A DNA stretch of 64,000 nucleotides from Dysgonomonas mossii (GTDB lineage: Bacteria; Bacteroidota; Bacteroidia; Bacteroidales; Dysgonomonadaceae): the NCBI RefSeq assembly GCF_004569505.1, contig NZ_SPPK01000002.1, positions 62,001 to 126,000 of the forward strand, in the 5' to 3' direction. Each line of letters begins with the position of its first letter. Position 1 is the stretch's first letter. A program made the position numbers and the translations under genes. This document shows positions 21,394 through 30,472 of the stretch, piece by piece. The notes below the pieces were generated by a model that saw nothing but the letters and a program-made list of their open reading frames with translations, searched no databases and was not told the DNA's origin.

Positions 21394-24300
21394 ATGAAAA
21401 AATCCAAAAAAGACTTTATTTCAGGGAATCTGAATTCACTGATTTTGCGGTATTTATTATTCCTGTTTTGTTTCCTATTAACCACAGGAAATATTTATGC
21501 TCAAACGAAAACTATTTCAGGAATTATAAAGGACGAAGCCAATGAACCGCTGATTGGCGTTACTGTACAAATAAAGGGAACAAACAATGGTACTATTACC
21601 GATATCGATGGTAGATATACTATTGCAGCTGCTACAGGCAATGTTTTAGTATTTACGTATGTGGGAATGCAAACACAAGAAGTAACTGTTGGCTCACAAG
21701 CAAGTATCGATGTAGTTATGAAAAACGACAGCCGGATGCTTGCCGAAACAGTCGTGATCGGTTATGGTAGTGCAAAAGCAAAAGACTTGACATCTCCTAT
21801 TGCTACTATCAAAGGGGATGATGTCAACAGGCATCTTACAGCATCGCCGATGCAAGCAATGCAGGGTAAAGTACCCGGACTACAGGTAATCAACACCGGT
21901 CAGCCGGGAAGTTCGCCTAAAGTACGTATCCGTGGTGTCGGAAACTATGATGATTCTAAAACCGGACCCTTGTATGTTGTAGATGGTATGTTCTTCGATA
22001 ATATCGACTTCTTGAATAACAGTGATATCGAAAACATGAGCGTACTCAAAGACGCTTCTTCTGCTGCTATTTATGGAGTACGTGCAGCGAATGGAGTTAT
22101 CATTGTTACAACTAAAAAAGGCTTGACAGACAGAAAACCTCAGGTTACTTATGATGGTTACTTTGGTTTGCAAAAAGCTTCTAACCTGGTAAAGATGGCT
22201 AACTCTCAGCAATATGCGACAGTGATGAAAGAAATCGGTAATACAAATACTATCGATCAGTCTATCGCTAAGTTTGGTGGTGCTAATGGTATTCCCTCTG
22301 TAAATACCGATTGGTATGACGAAATATTGAGAGTAGCACCTATGCATAGCCATGCTATAAATGTTAACGGAGGTGGAGAAAAAACAACGTATTCAATCGG
22401 TATTAGTTATTTGAACCAGAAAGGTATCTTGGATAGCGACAATGGTTATGAGAGATTAAATATGCGTTCTAAAGTAGATATAGGTATCACCAACTGGTTG
22501 AAAGTAGGAGGTAGCTTTATTGTTGTAAACAGTGATCAAAAGCTTGCAAATAACAGTGCTTTTGGCAATGCGTATACATCACCTTCTATATATCCGGCTT
22601 ATGATGCGAATAATAGCATTGCATCGCCTACCAAATATGGATCGGCACAAGATGTAGGGCTAACAAACTACTTTTGGAATCCGGTGGCTATTGCTGATTA
22701 TTACAACAACAAAGTGGGGGTGACAGAAGTTCTTCCGGCACTTTACATGGAGTTGTCTTTCTTAGAAAATAAGTTGACATTCAGAACTTCTTACAATCAG
22801 GATTTGTCTTTCCAACGCAATCGTTTATTCTTACCGATATATACTGTTTCGGCCAGTCAACAAAATAAGAAAACGCAGTTGACTAAATCTCAGAAATATA
22901 CAAACAATTGGTTGATAGATAATATCCTGACATATAGAGACACTTTTGATGAGAAACACAATGTGACTCTGATGGCAGGTAATTCTATAAGAAAAGAGAG
23001 ATGGGAAAGAATGCGCTTGCAAGGCGAAGGTATCCCTGATGGAAGAGACGAGTACTGGTACTTACACAACGGTTCTATTATCGAACAAGGAGCAGATGCG
23101 GATACTTGGTACGACAATGCAGAAGAAAATAGAGGCGCTTCGTTTTTCGGACGTTTGATGTATGACTATGCAGGCAAATATTTATTATCTGCTACATTCC
23201 GTGCCGATGGTAGCTCCAAGTATCAACAAAAGTGGGGATATTTCCCTTCTGTAGGTCTTGGATGGGTGCTTTCGGAAGAAAACTTTATGAAGAATCAGAA
23301 AGTATTTGACTTCCTGAAATTAAGAGGAAGTTGGGGTATGCTAGGTAACGATAAGATACAACGAAATGATGGATTTGCTTCCATTACTCAAGAAACCGGA
23401 TATTTCAACGGACAGATTATGCCGGGTACATCCAGCCTTTCGTTCTTCTCTTCTCTGAAATGGGAGAAAGTAGAAGAATTGGATTTCGGTTTGGACTTTA
23501 CTGTTCTGAATAACCGTTTATCCGGAGAACTTGATTATTACAAACGTACTACAAAAGATGCTGTGTTCTTGAAGACACTTCAGTTAGGAGCCGGATCATT
23601 ATTAATGAATAACGGTGAGATCCAAAACTCGGGTTTAGAAGTTTCTCTAAACTGGGAAGACAAGATCGGACGTGATTTTACTTACAATGTTGGTGTAAAT
23701 ATGTCGACTTTAAAAAATAAAGTCACTCACCTTGATGGTTTGGAACGCATAATTACATCCGGAGACTATGGCCGTATCAGACAGATTGGTCAGACAGTAG
23801 ACTCTTACTATGGATATGTAATGGAAGGTATTTATCAGAATCAGGCAGAAATTGATAATGATAAAACTTTAACAGATATTGCCAGCAAACCGGTTCCGGG
23901 AGACATTAAGTTTAAAGATATAGATGGCGACGGAAAACTGACAGACCAAGACAGAACTTTGCTCGGTTCACCACTGCCTAAGTTTTTCTTGGGTGGTAAT
24001 ATCGGGTTCACTTACAAAGCTTTTGATTTTAGTACAGCATTCCAAGGGCAATTTGGTCATAAGATTTTGAATCAAAAACGGTTCTTGAGACAAAAACAAA
24101 CAGATATAAATTTCGACGAAGATATCGTTAAAAACCGTTGGACAGGTGAAGGCTCTACAAACAAATATGTATCAGGCGCAGCTTTGGGGCATACATGGAC
24201 ATATAGCCGCTTCAACTCATTCTTTGTTGAAAGTGCCAATACATTTACGATTCAGAATATACAGTTGGGATATACTTTCCAGAATATTTTTCCTCAGAGT

Positions 24301-24456
24301 GGAAACAAATCTAGCTTAAGAGTAAGTTTTACGGCAGAAAGACCATTCAATTTCTTCTCCTATAATGGATTTACTACAGACGTGGCTGATGGAATAGATA
24401 ACGATGTTTATCCTTTAACCTCAACTTACAGTATTGGTTTCAGATTGGTATATTAA
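21394..24456 (+). CDS. SusC/RagA-type TonB-dependent outer-membrane transporter
   Basis: This 1020-residue protein begins with a long signal peptide (to about NIYAQ, residue 37). A carboxypeptidase-regulatory-like beta-sandwich (about 40-120; ISGIIKDEANEPLIGVTVQ) is followed by a TonB-box-like TVVIGYG. The plug (about 130-245) contains VPGLQV, VRIRGVG and AAIYGVRAANGVIIVTTKKG, and the 22-strand barrel ends in the aromatic FRLVY. It imports oligosaccharides into the periplasm with its SusD partner, whose gene starts 24 bp downstream. Given the downstream GH144-like and GH3 enzymes, beta-1,2-gluco-oligosaccharides are the likely cargo; this is inferred from context only. Confidence 0.95.
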   Translation: MKKSKKDFISGNLNSLILRYLLFLFCFLLTTGNIYAQTKTISGIIKDEANEPLIGVTVQIKGTNNGTITDIDGRYTIAAATGNVLVFTYVGMQTQEVTVGSQASIDVVMKNDSRMLAETVVIGYGSAKAKDLTSPIATIKGDDVNRHLTASPMQAMQGKVPGLQVINTGQPGSSPKVRIRGVGNYDDSKTGPLYVVDGMFFDNIDFLNNSDIENMSVLKDASSAAIYGVRAANGVIIVTTKKGLTDRKPQVTYDGYFGLQKASNLVKMANSQQYATVMKEIGNTNTIDQSIAKFGGANGIPSVNTDWYDEILRVAPMHSHAINVNGGGEKTTYSIGISYLNQKGILDSDNGYERLNMRSKVDIGITNWLKVGGSFIVVNSDQKLANNSAFGNAYTSPSIYPAYDANNSIASPTKYGSAQDVGLTNYFWNPVAIADYYNNKVGVTEVLPALYMELSFLENKLTFRTSYNQDLSFQRNRLFLPIYTVSASQQNKKTQLTKSQKYTNNWLIDNILTYRDTFDEKHNVTLMAGNSIRKERWERMRLQGEGIPDGRDEYWYLHNGSIIEQGADADTWYDNAEENRGASFFGRLMYDYAGKYLLSATFRADGSSKYQQKWGYFPSVGLGWVLSEENFMKNQKVFDFLKLRGSWGMLGNDKIQRNDGFASITQETGYFNGQIMPGTSSLSFFSSLKWEKVEELDFGLDFTVLNNRLSGELDYYKRTTKDAVFLKTLQLGAGSLLMNNGEIQNSGLEVSLNWEDKIGRDFTYNVGVNMSTLKNKVTHLDGLERIITSGDYGRIRQIGQTVDSYYGYVMEGIYQNQAEIDNDKTLTDIASKPVPGDIKFKDIDGDGKLTDQDRTLLGSPLPKFFLGGNIGFTYKAFDFSTAFQGQFGHKILNQKRFLRQKQTDINFDEDIVKNRWTGEGSTNKYVSGAALGHTWTYSRFNSFFVESANTFTIQNIQLGYTFQNIFPQSGNKSSLRVSFTAERPFNFFSYNGFTTDVADGIDNDVYPLTSTYSIGFRLVY

Positions 24457-24480
24457 TTAAAGAAATAAGAAATTATAGTT

Positions 24481-25941
24481 ATGAAATTTTATATATACAT
24501 TATATCAGCATTATTGTTATTAAGCAGTTGTAGCGACTGGCTAAATAAGGAACCCGAAAATGTATTAGATGTCGAGGGGCTTGATTATACTCTGACCGAA
24601 AATATGAACCAGCCGCTAATCGGTATCTATGCACGTATGCGTGGAGGAAGTGGACTTAGTTTCTGGGGAAGACTTGGCCTACTGAGCGTAAGAGGTGATG
24701 ATATAAATAAAGGTTCTTCACCTTCCGATCAGGGAGAGTTAAACTATGCAAAGTCATTCGAATACAATCAGCTTGGTGGATATTGGGCATTAAACTCATC
24801 ATGGACAGGATTATACAATTTGGTATTGAGTTGTAACTCTGCTTTGGTAGACCTGAATAGATATAACGAGTATACAACAACCGAGGCTGATAAAAAACTG
24901 AATACTCAATATCAGGCAGAGGTACGTTTTATCAGAGCTTTTGCTTATTTTCAGATAACCAGATTCTGGGGCGATGCATTGCTTGTTACCGATAACAAAG
25001 AAGTATTAGGTACACTTAATGTTACCCCTCGGGCTGATATCTACAAGTTTATTAATGATGAGATGGATTTCTGTGAAGCCAATCTTCCGGCTTTACGTCC
25101 TAACGAAATGCCTCTGAAAGGTCAGGTTACTAAATATACAGCTCTGGCACTGAGGGCAAAAGCAAACTCTGATATCAACAATTGGGATGCTGTACTATCT
25201 GCAACAAATGAGATTATCAACAGTAACAAGTTTGAGCTTTATCCCGATTTTTATGATTATTTCAAAAAGCCGGGATGCTTATCAAACGAAAATTTATTCG
25301 AACTACAATACGGTTTGGTTGGTAGCACAGCAATAGAGTCTGATGCGTGGTTTGCATTCCAAGGCCCAAGAAATGGATTTGTAGGAACAAATATTGAAGG
25401 AGGCTGGGGCTTCATGGTTCCAAGTGCTTCTTTAGAGAAACTATTCCAAGACAGGGGGGAGACCGTACGTAAAGAAACTACTTTCTTGTATGCCGGATCT
25501 ACAACCAAGGAAGGGGATGTGCTAAAACCAAGTACAGCAGCAGACGGAAACGATCGAGTATTTAATGGAAAAGTGTATCTGCCTAGCACTCAGCTTCCGG
25601 AAGGAAGAACAGGGTATGGATTTGGTAATAACATCCGTGTGATGAGATATGCAGACATCCTTCTATTGAATGCCGAAGCAAAAGTTCGTAAAAATGAGAA
25701 TGGGGATGCTCCTTTCAACTTGGTGAGAACCAGAGCAAAAATGCCAACATTGACAAATGTTACATTGGATCAGATTTTGGAAGAAAGACGAGTTGAATTA
25801 GCGTGCGAATGGGGCGAACGATTCTTTGATCTTGTTCGTACAGGTAAGGCTGCCGGAACACTTCCGGGATTTACCGAAGGTAAGTCCGAATTTTATCCGA
25901 TACCTCAAGCTCAAAAAGATTTGAATCCAAATCTTAAATAA
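24481..25941 (+). CDS. SusD/RagB-type surface glycan-binding lipoprotein
   Basis: The product is 486 residues with a lipobox (LLLLSSCSDW). The helical TPR-like SusD core is recognizable from the N-terminal NKEPENVLD, from QYQAEVRFIRAFAYFQITRFWGDALLVT, and from the C-terminal ILEERRVELACEWGERFFDLVRTG and FYPIPQAQKDLNPNL. It forms the lid of the preceding SusC and captures glycan on the surface. The length is typical of the family. A long imperfect hairpin follows the stop and may reduce transcription of the enzymes downstream. Confidence 0.95.
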   Translation: MKFYIYIISALLLLSSCSDWLNKEPENVLDVEGLDYTLTENMNQPLIGIYARMRGGSGLSFWGRLGLLSVRGDDINKGSSPSDQGELNYAKSFEYNQLGGYWALNSSWTGLYNLVLSCNSALVDLNRYNEYTTTEADKKLNTQYQAEVRFIRAFAYFQITRFWGDALLVTDNKEVLGTLNVTPRADIYKFINDEMDFCEANLPALRPNEMPLKGQVTKYTALALRAKANSDINNWDAVLSATNEIINSNKFELYPDFYDYFKKPGCLSNENLFELQYGLVGSTAIESDAWFAFQGPRNGFVGTNIEGGWGFMVPSASLEKLFQDRGETVRKETTFLYAGSTTKEGDVLKPSTAADGNDRVFNGKVYLPSTQLPEGRTGYGFGNNIRVMRYADILLLNAEAKVRKNENGDAPFNLVRTRAKMPTLTNVTLDQILEERRVELACEWGERFFDLVRTGKAAGTLPGFTEGKSEFYPIPQAQKDLNPNLK

Positions 25942-25952
25942 GAAACTATCAG

Positions 25953-25998
25953 GAGAGGATACTCAGTACTTGAAAAGGTGCTGGGTATTCGTCTCTTC
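25953..25998 (+). terminator. imperfect hairpin between SusD and GH144-like genes (possible attenuator)
   Basis: GATACTCAGTAC can pair with GTGCTGGGTATTC through G-U pairs, and the outer AGAG pairs with TCTCT after a small bulge. A short T-rich stretch (tcttcttgt) follows. It could give partial termination so that SusC/SusD mRNA exceeds enzyme mRNA. Confidence 0.35.
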
Positions 25999-26054
25999 TT
26001 GTACTGAATATATTGTAATGTGTAAGTTTTTATTATCAACGTAAATGCCATATC

Positions 26055-28223
26055 ATGAAATTAAGAATTATTTTCTGTCTGTTAGTTATAAGATGTTTAT
26101 CTGCTCCCGCGCAAGAACCGGAATACGATCACATTTTTTTTGACAATGGTTTGATGGCAGGGCGTTACTATTACAGTAGAGCCGATTATACATCTCCTAG
26201 CTATATTCAGAATATAGAAAATAAACTACCGGTATCCGAAAAGGAATACTTTACAGCAAAAAACTCACTGTTATTAAACTATGTGTCTGCACCTAATGGA
26301 AGCTGGTCGGCGTCGATTCTTTATCATGATTGGCGGGGAAAAGACTTTGTGAAAGAGGGTAAATCTCTGGACTTTAAATTATTTGTCAAATCGGGAACAG
26401 AAGCAGAAGAATTACCTCTTATTGCCATAGGTGCTATTAACAAGAAAGAAACAACTACATCGTCCTTTATCAACTTTAACGACTATATATCTCAATTCAA
26501 ACAAGAGGAATGGGTATCAGTATCCATCCCTCTATCTGAATTTAAAAATTTAAGCTACACAAATACAAAAGAAATAAAAGAAGTTCTTTTCAAACAAAAT
26601 TCACAAGACGGAAAAGAGCATACTTTATATATAGATCAGGTAGAATTAAGTCCTATCCAAAAACCTGTTTCAAACGTGATAGTCCCGGCGATAAAAGCAA
26701 AGGCCTATGAGCGTCATGTAGACTTGTGGTGGGATAAATCAGGGTTGGAAAATATAAAATATATCAAAATATATCGCTCCGAAGATGGGAGAGAGTTCAA
26801 GCAGGTAGGCATACAATATCCTTATACAGGTCGTTATGCAGATTTCACAAACGAACCGAATAAGACATTCAGCTACCGCATTGCTTGTGTAAATTATGAC
26901 TATTCCGAATCACAACCATCTAATATCGTAGAATCAACAACCCGATATATGACTGACGAGCAACTCTTGGATATGGTGCAGGAAGCCTCGTTCAGATATT
27001 ATTGGGATGGCGCAGAACCAAATTCAGGGCTAGCCCTCGAAAATATTCCGGGACGTAGAAATATGATTGCAACAGGAGCTTCTGGTTTTGGGATGATGGC
27101 AATTGTAACCGGTGTAGAGAGAGGATATATCACTCGCGAAGAAGCCATACAACGGTTCAAAAAAATAGTCGCATTTCTCGACAAAGCCGAAACTTTTCAT
27201 GGAGGCTATGCTCATTTTATAGATGGAACAACAGGTAAAGTGGAACCATTTTTCGGAATGCGTGACAATGGAGCCGATATGGTAGAAACATCCTTTTTGT
27301 TTCAAGGGCTATTAACAGCCCGTCAATACTTTGACAAGAACAGTGATGATGAGAAATACATCCGAAATACAATCACCAAACTATGGAAAAATATAGAATG
27401 GGATTGGTTCAAAAAGACAAAAGACAGTAAATATTTGTATTGGCACTGGTCTCCGGATCAGGAATGGGTGATAAACCACAATCTTATCGGCTGGAACGAG
27501 ACAATGATAACTTATTTGCTGGCAATAGCCTCACCAACCCACGGTGTAGGCAAAGACATGTATTATTCGGGATGGGCTAGTCAGGAAAAGCTGGCGCAGG
27601 ATTATCGTGCCGACTGGGGACAAACACGTGATGGGGCAATGTACTCGAACGGAAATACATATTTCGGAGTAAAGCTCGATGTGGGGGTGTCTAATGGTGG
27701 GCCATTGTTTTTCATACACTATTCATACTTGGGGCTTGATCCGCACAAGATAAAAGATAAATATGTTTCTGAAAATTACTTCGAGAACTTTCGGAATATA
27801 GCTCTTATAAACTACCGTTACTGTGTAGAGAATCCTAAAAAGAATATCGGATATGGAGCAGATAATTGGGGTCTTACGGCGAGTGATGGGCCTTGGGGGT
27901 ATTGTGCTGCCGAGCCGGTAGATCATCAGGATGCGGGAACGATGGCACCGACAGGGGCTTTGGCCTCATTCCCTTATCTGCCAGAGCAATCGATGGCGGC
28001 ATTGAAGAATTATTATCGTAATTATGGTTCTTTCTTGTGGGGTGAATATGGTTTCCGTGATGCGTTCAATCTGAACGAGAATTGGTGTGCTAACATTTAT
28101 ATGGGGCTTAACCAAGCTCCGGTAACGGTGATGATAGAGAATTACCGTACAGGACTTATTTGGAATTTGTTTATGAAAGATCCCGATGTTCAGCGAATGG
28201 TAAAAGAAGTGTTTATTAAATAA
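26055..28223 (+). CDS. GH144-like beta-1,2-glucanase with N-terminal beta-sandwich and FN3-like module
   Basis: This 722-residue exported protein has a signal peptide ending APAQ. Residues 20-200 look like a carbohydrate-binding jelly roll (SWSASILYHDWRGKDF, ending TLYIDQVEL). Residues 205-295 are FN3-like. The catalytic region (about 298-722) matches the PF10091/GH144 glycoamylase-like fold: ASFRYYWDGAEPNSGLALE, ATGASGFGMMAIVTGVERGY, ETSFLFQGLLTARQY, YWHWSPDQEWVINHNLIGWNE, GGPLFFIHYSYLGLDP, and VTVMIENYRTGLIWNLFM. GH144 members are endo-beta-1,2-glucanases or release sophorose. The carboxylate in GWNE is a candidate catalytic residue, but I have not aligned it. With GH3 enzymes next door it should generate sophoro-oligosaccharides. 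Confidence 0.8.
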   Translation: MKLRIIFCLLVIRCLSAPAQEPEYDHIFFDNGLMAGRYYYSRADYTSPSYIQNIENKLPVSEKEYFTAKNSLLLNYVSAPNGSWSASILYHDWRGKDFVKEGKSLDFKLFVKSGTEAEELPLIAIGAINKKETTTSSFINFNDYISQFKQEEWVSVSIPLSEFKNLSYTNTKEIKEVLFKQNSQDGKEHTLYIDQVELSPIQKPVSNVIVPAIKAKAYERHVDLWWDKSGLENIKYIKIYRSEDGREFKQVGIQYPYTGRYADFTNEPNKTFSYRIACVNYDYSESQPSNIVESTTRYMTDEQLLDMVQEASFRYYWDGAEPNSGLALENIPGRRNMIATGASGFGMMAIVTGVERGYITREEAIQRFKKIVAFLDKAETFHGGYAHFIDGTTGKVEPFFGMRDNGADMVETSFLFQGLLTARQYFDKNSDDEKYIRNTITKLWKNIEWDWFKKTKDSKYLYWHWSPDQEWVINHNLIGWNETMITYLLAIASPTHGVGKDMYYSGWASQEKLAQDYRADWGQTRDGAMYSNGNTYFGVKLDVGVSNGGPLFFIHYSYLGLDPHKIKDKYVSENYFENFRNIALINYRYCVENPKKNIGYGADNWGLTASDGPWGYCAAEPVDHQDAGTMAPTGALASFPYLPEQSMAALKNYYRNYGSFLWGEYGFRDAFNLNENWCANIYMGLNQAPVTVMIENYRTGLIWNLFMKDPDVQRMVKEVFIK

Positions 28224-28230
28224 ATTGAAG

Positions 28231-30468
28231 ATGAGATTGAATTGGATTACATCTTTTGCTTTGCTCTGTCTGCTTATATTTACGGGCTGTGGTAAAGACA
28301 AAGATCAGAGGGATGCTGAGGTGGATAAATTTGTTGATGACTTGCTTAGCCGAATGACTTTGGAAGAAAAAATCGGGCAAACGGTTTTATATACCAGCGG
28401 TTATGATGTTATAACAGGCCCCACAGTTGACCCAAACTACAAAGAATACCTCAAGAAAGGAATGGTTGGAGGTATCTTTAATGCTGTTGGTGCGGACTAT
28501 ACACGTAGTCTGCAAAAAATAGCTGTCGAAGAAACCCGTTTAGGTATTCCTCTCATCTTTGGTTACGATGTGATCCATGGACAGCGAACTATCTTTCCTA
28601 TTCCTTTTGCCGAATCATGCAGTTGGGATCTCGAAGCTATGGAACGTTCTGCTAGAATTGCCGCTTCCGAGGCTACAGCCGAAGGTATAAACTGGATATA
28701 CGCTCCGATGGTCGATATCTCTCGTGATCCTCGTTGGGGACGTGTAGCCGAAGGTGCGGGTGAGGATGTTTATTTAGGCTCGTTAATTGCAGCAGCACGT
28801 GTAAAAGGGTTTCAAGGGGATAATCTATCGGCTGTAAATACTGTAGTTGCCTGTGTGAAGCATTATGCTGCTTATGGGGCGACTATGGCAGGGAGAGATT
28901 ACAATACGGTGGATATGTCTCTCAATGAACTGTGGAATACATATCTTCCTCCATTCAAGGCTGCACTCGATGCCGGATGTGGTACGATAATGACCTCATT
29001 CAATGATTTGAACGGAATACCAGCCACAGGGAATAAATACTTGCTGAAGGACATTCTTCGTGATAAATGGAATTTCAATGGATTTGTAGTTACAGACTAT
29101 ACCTCTATCAATGAAATGATACCGCACGGATATGCTAAAGATGAGAAGCATTCTGCTGAAATAGCGATGAATACCGGTGTAGATATGGACATGCAGGGAG
29201 GTGTGTATATGAATCATCTGAAAACTCTTATAGATGAAGGAAAAGTTTCGGAGAAGGATGTAACCGAGGCGGCTCGGGCAATTCTGAAAATAAAATATAA
29301 GTTAGGACTGTTTGAAGATCCGTATAGATATTGTGACGCCAACAGAGAGAAAACCGATATTCTCACGCCTGCAAATAAAGAGGCTGCCCGGGACATGGCA
29401 CGTAAATCGATGGTTCTTTTAAAGAATGACAAGCAGATTTTACCATTGAAAGAAAATAAGAGAATAGCACTGATTGGTCCTTTGGCGAAAGATAAATATG
29501 AAATATTGGGTTGTTGGTCTGCAATGGGAAATCGTGATACGATTCCCGTAAGTGTGTATGATGGTTTGGTTGAAGCCATCGGTAAAGACAAAATGTCTTA
29601 TGCCAAAGGCTGCGATATCCAGAGTGATGATACGAAAGGGTTTGCCGAAGCTGTTAGAGTAGCTTCCGCTTCTGATGTTGTGGTGATGGTGATGGGTGAG
29701 TTTCATAATATGTCTGGAGAAAATAATTCCCGCACAAACTTATCACTTCCCGGTGTTCAAGTGGATTTGCTCAAAGCGATAAAAAAGACCGGAAAGCCTG
29801 TCGTTCTTGTATTGATGAATGGACGGCCGTTGACTATAAATTGGGAAAAGGATAACTTGGATGCAATCTTGGAGGCTTGGTTTCCCGGTACAATGGGTGG
29901 CGCAGCTATTGCTGATGTGCTCACAGGGAAATATAATCCGTCAGGAAAACTAACAATGACATTCCCTCAAAATGTAGGACAAATACCTTTATTCTATAAT
30001 CACAAGAATACGGGTCGTCCTTATGATCCCAATGTTCCTCAGTTTGCATATGGATCTCGTTATTGGGACGTTTCTAACGAACCTCTTTATCCATTTGGAT
30101 ATGGACTGAGCTATACAACATTTACCTATTCAGACTTAACGTTATCGTCAAAAGAGATAACAAAAGACAGTCCGCTTAAAGTAAGTGTAAAACTTACCAA
30201 CTCGGGCGAATATGACGGAGAGGAAGTTGTACAGCTTTACACGCGTGATCTGGTAGGAAGCGTTACGCGCCCTGTGAAAGAATTGAAAGTATTCAAAAAA
30301 GTATTCTTGAAAGCCGGCGAGTCGAAAGTAATAGACTTTACCTTATCTGTGAATGATTTGAGATTCTATAACTCACAGCTTGAGTATGTCTACGAGCCGG
30401 GAGACTTCCATCTTTTTGTGGGCGGAAGTTCGGATACGAAATTAAAAACAGAATTTACATTAAAATAG
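28231..30468 (+). CDS. GH3 beta-glucosidase, lipoprotein
   Basis: I start at ATG 28231, two codons inside the longest frame (which would open with TTG at 28225), because the signal peptide MRLNWITSFALLCLLIFTGC begins there. The protein is 745 residues with a lipobox (IFTGCGKD). The GH3 N-terminal barrel has RMTLEEKIGQ, LIFGYDVIHGQRTIFPIP, MVDISRDPRWGRVAEGAGED and CVKHYAAYGA. The nucleophile is Asp289 in FVVTDYTSINEM. The C-terminal alpha/beta domain has VVVMVMGEFHNMSGE and an FN3-like end (LYPFGYGLSYTTF). It probably removes glucose from beta-1,2-gluco-oligosaccharides. The gap to the GH144-like stop is 7 bp. Confidence 0.9.
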   Translation: MRLNWITSFALLCLLIFTGCGKDKDQRDAEVDKFVDDLLSRMTLEEKIGQTVLYTSGYDVITGPTVDPNYKEYLKKGMVGGIFNAVGADYTRSLQKIAVEETRLGIPLIFGYDVIHGQRTIFPIPFAESCSWDLEAMERSARIAASEATAEGINWIYAPMVDISRDPRWGRVAEGAGEDVYLGSLIAAARVKGFQGDNLSAVNTVVACVKHYAAYGATMAGRDYNTVDMSLNELWNTYLPPFKAALDAGCGTIMTSFNDLNGIPATGNKYLLKDILRDKWNFNGFVVTDYTSINEMIPHGYAKDEKHSAEIAMNTGVDMDMQGGVYMNHLKTLIDEGKVSEKDVTEAARAILKIKYKLGLFEDPYRYCDANREKTDILTPANKEAARDMARKSMVLLKNDKQILPLKENKRIALIGPLAKDKYEILGCWSAMGNRDTIPVSVYDGLVEAIGKDKMSYAKGCDIQSDDTKGFAEAVRVASASDVVVMVMGEFHNMSGENNSRTNLSLPGVQVDLLKAIKKTGKPVVLVLMNGRPLTINWEKDNLDAILEAWFPGTMGGAAIADVLTGKYNPSGKLTMTFPQNVGQIPLFYNHKNTGRPYDPNVPQFAYGSRYWDVSNEPLYPFGYGLSYTTFTYSDLTLSSKEITKDSPLKVSVKLTNSGEYDGEEVVQLYTRDLVGSVTRPVKELKVFKKVFLKAGESKVIDFTLSVNDLRFYNSQLEYVYEPGDFHLFVGGSSDTKLKTEFTLK

Positions 30469-30472
30469 CAAT

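Noticed and set aside
21880..22353. 157-codon minus-strand open frame inside SusC
   Set aside because: Antisense shadow; no domain, signal or promoter supports it.
28225..28230. TTG start for the first GH3 gene
   Set aside because: ATG 28231 begins a clean lipoprotein signal peptide.
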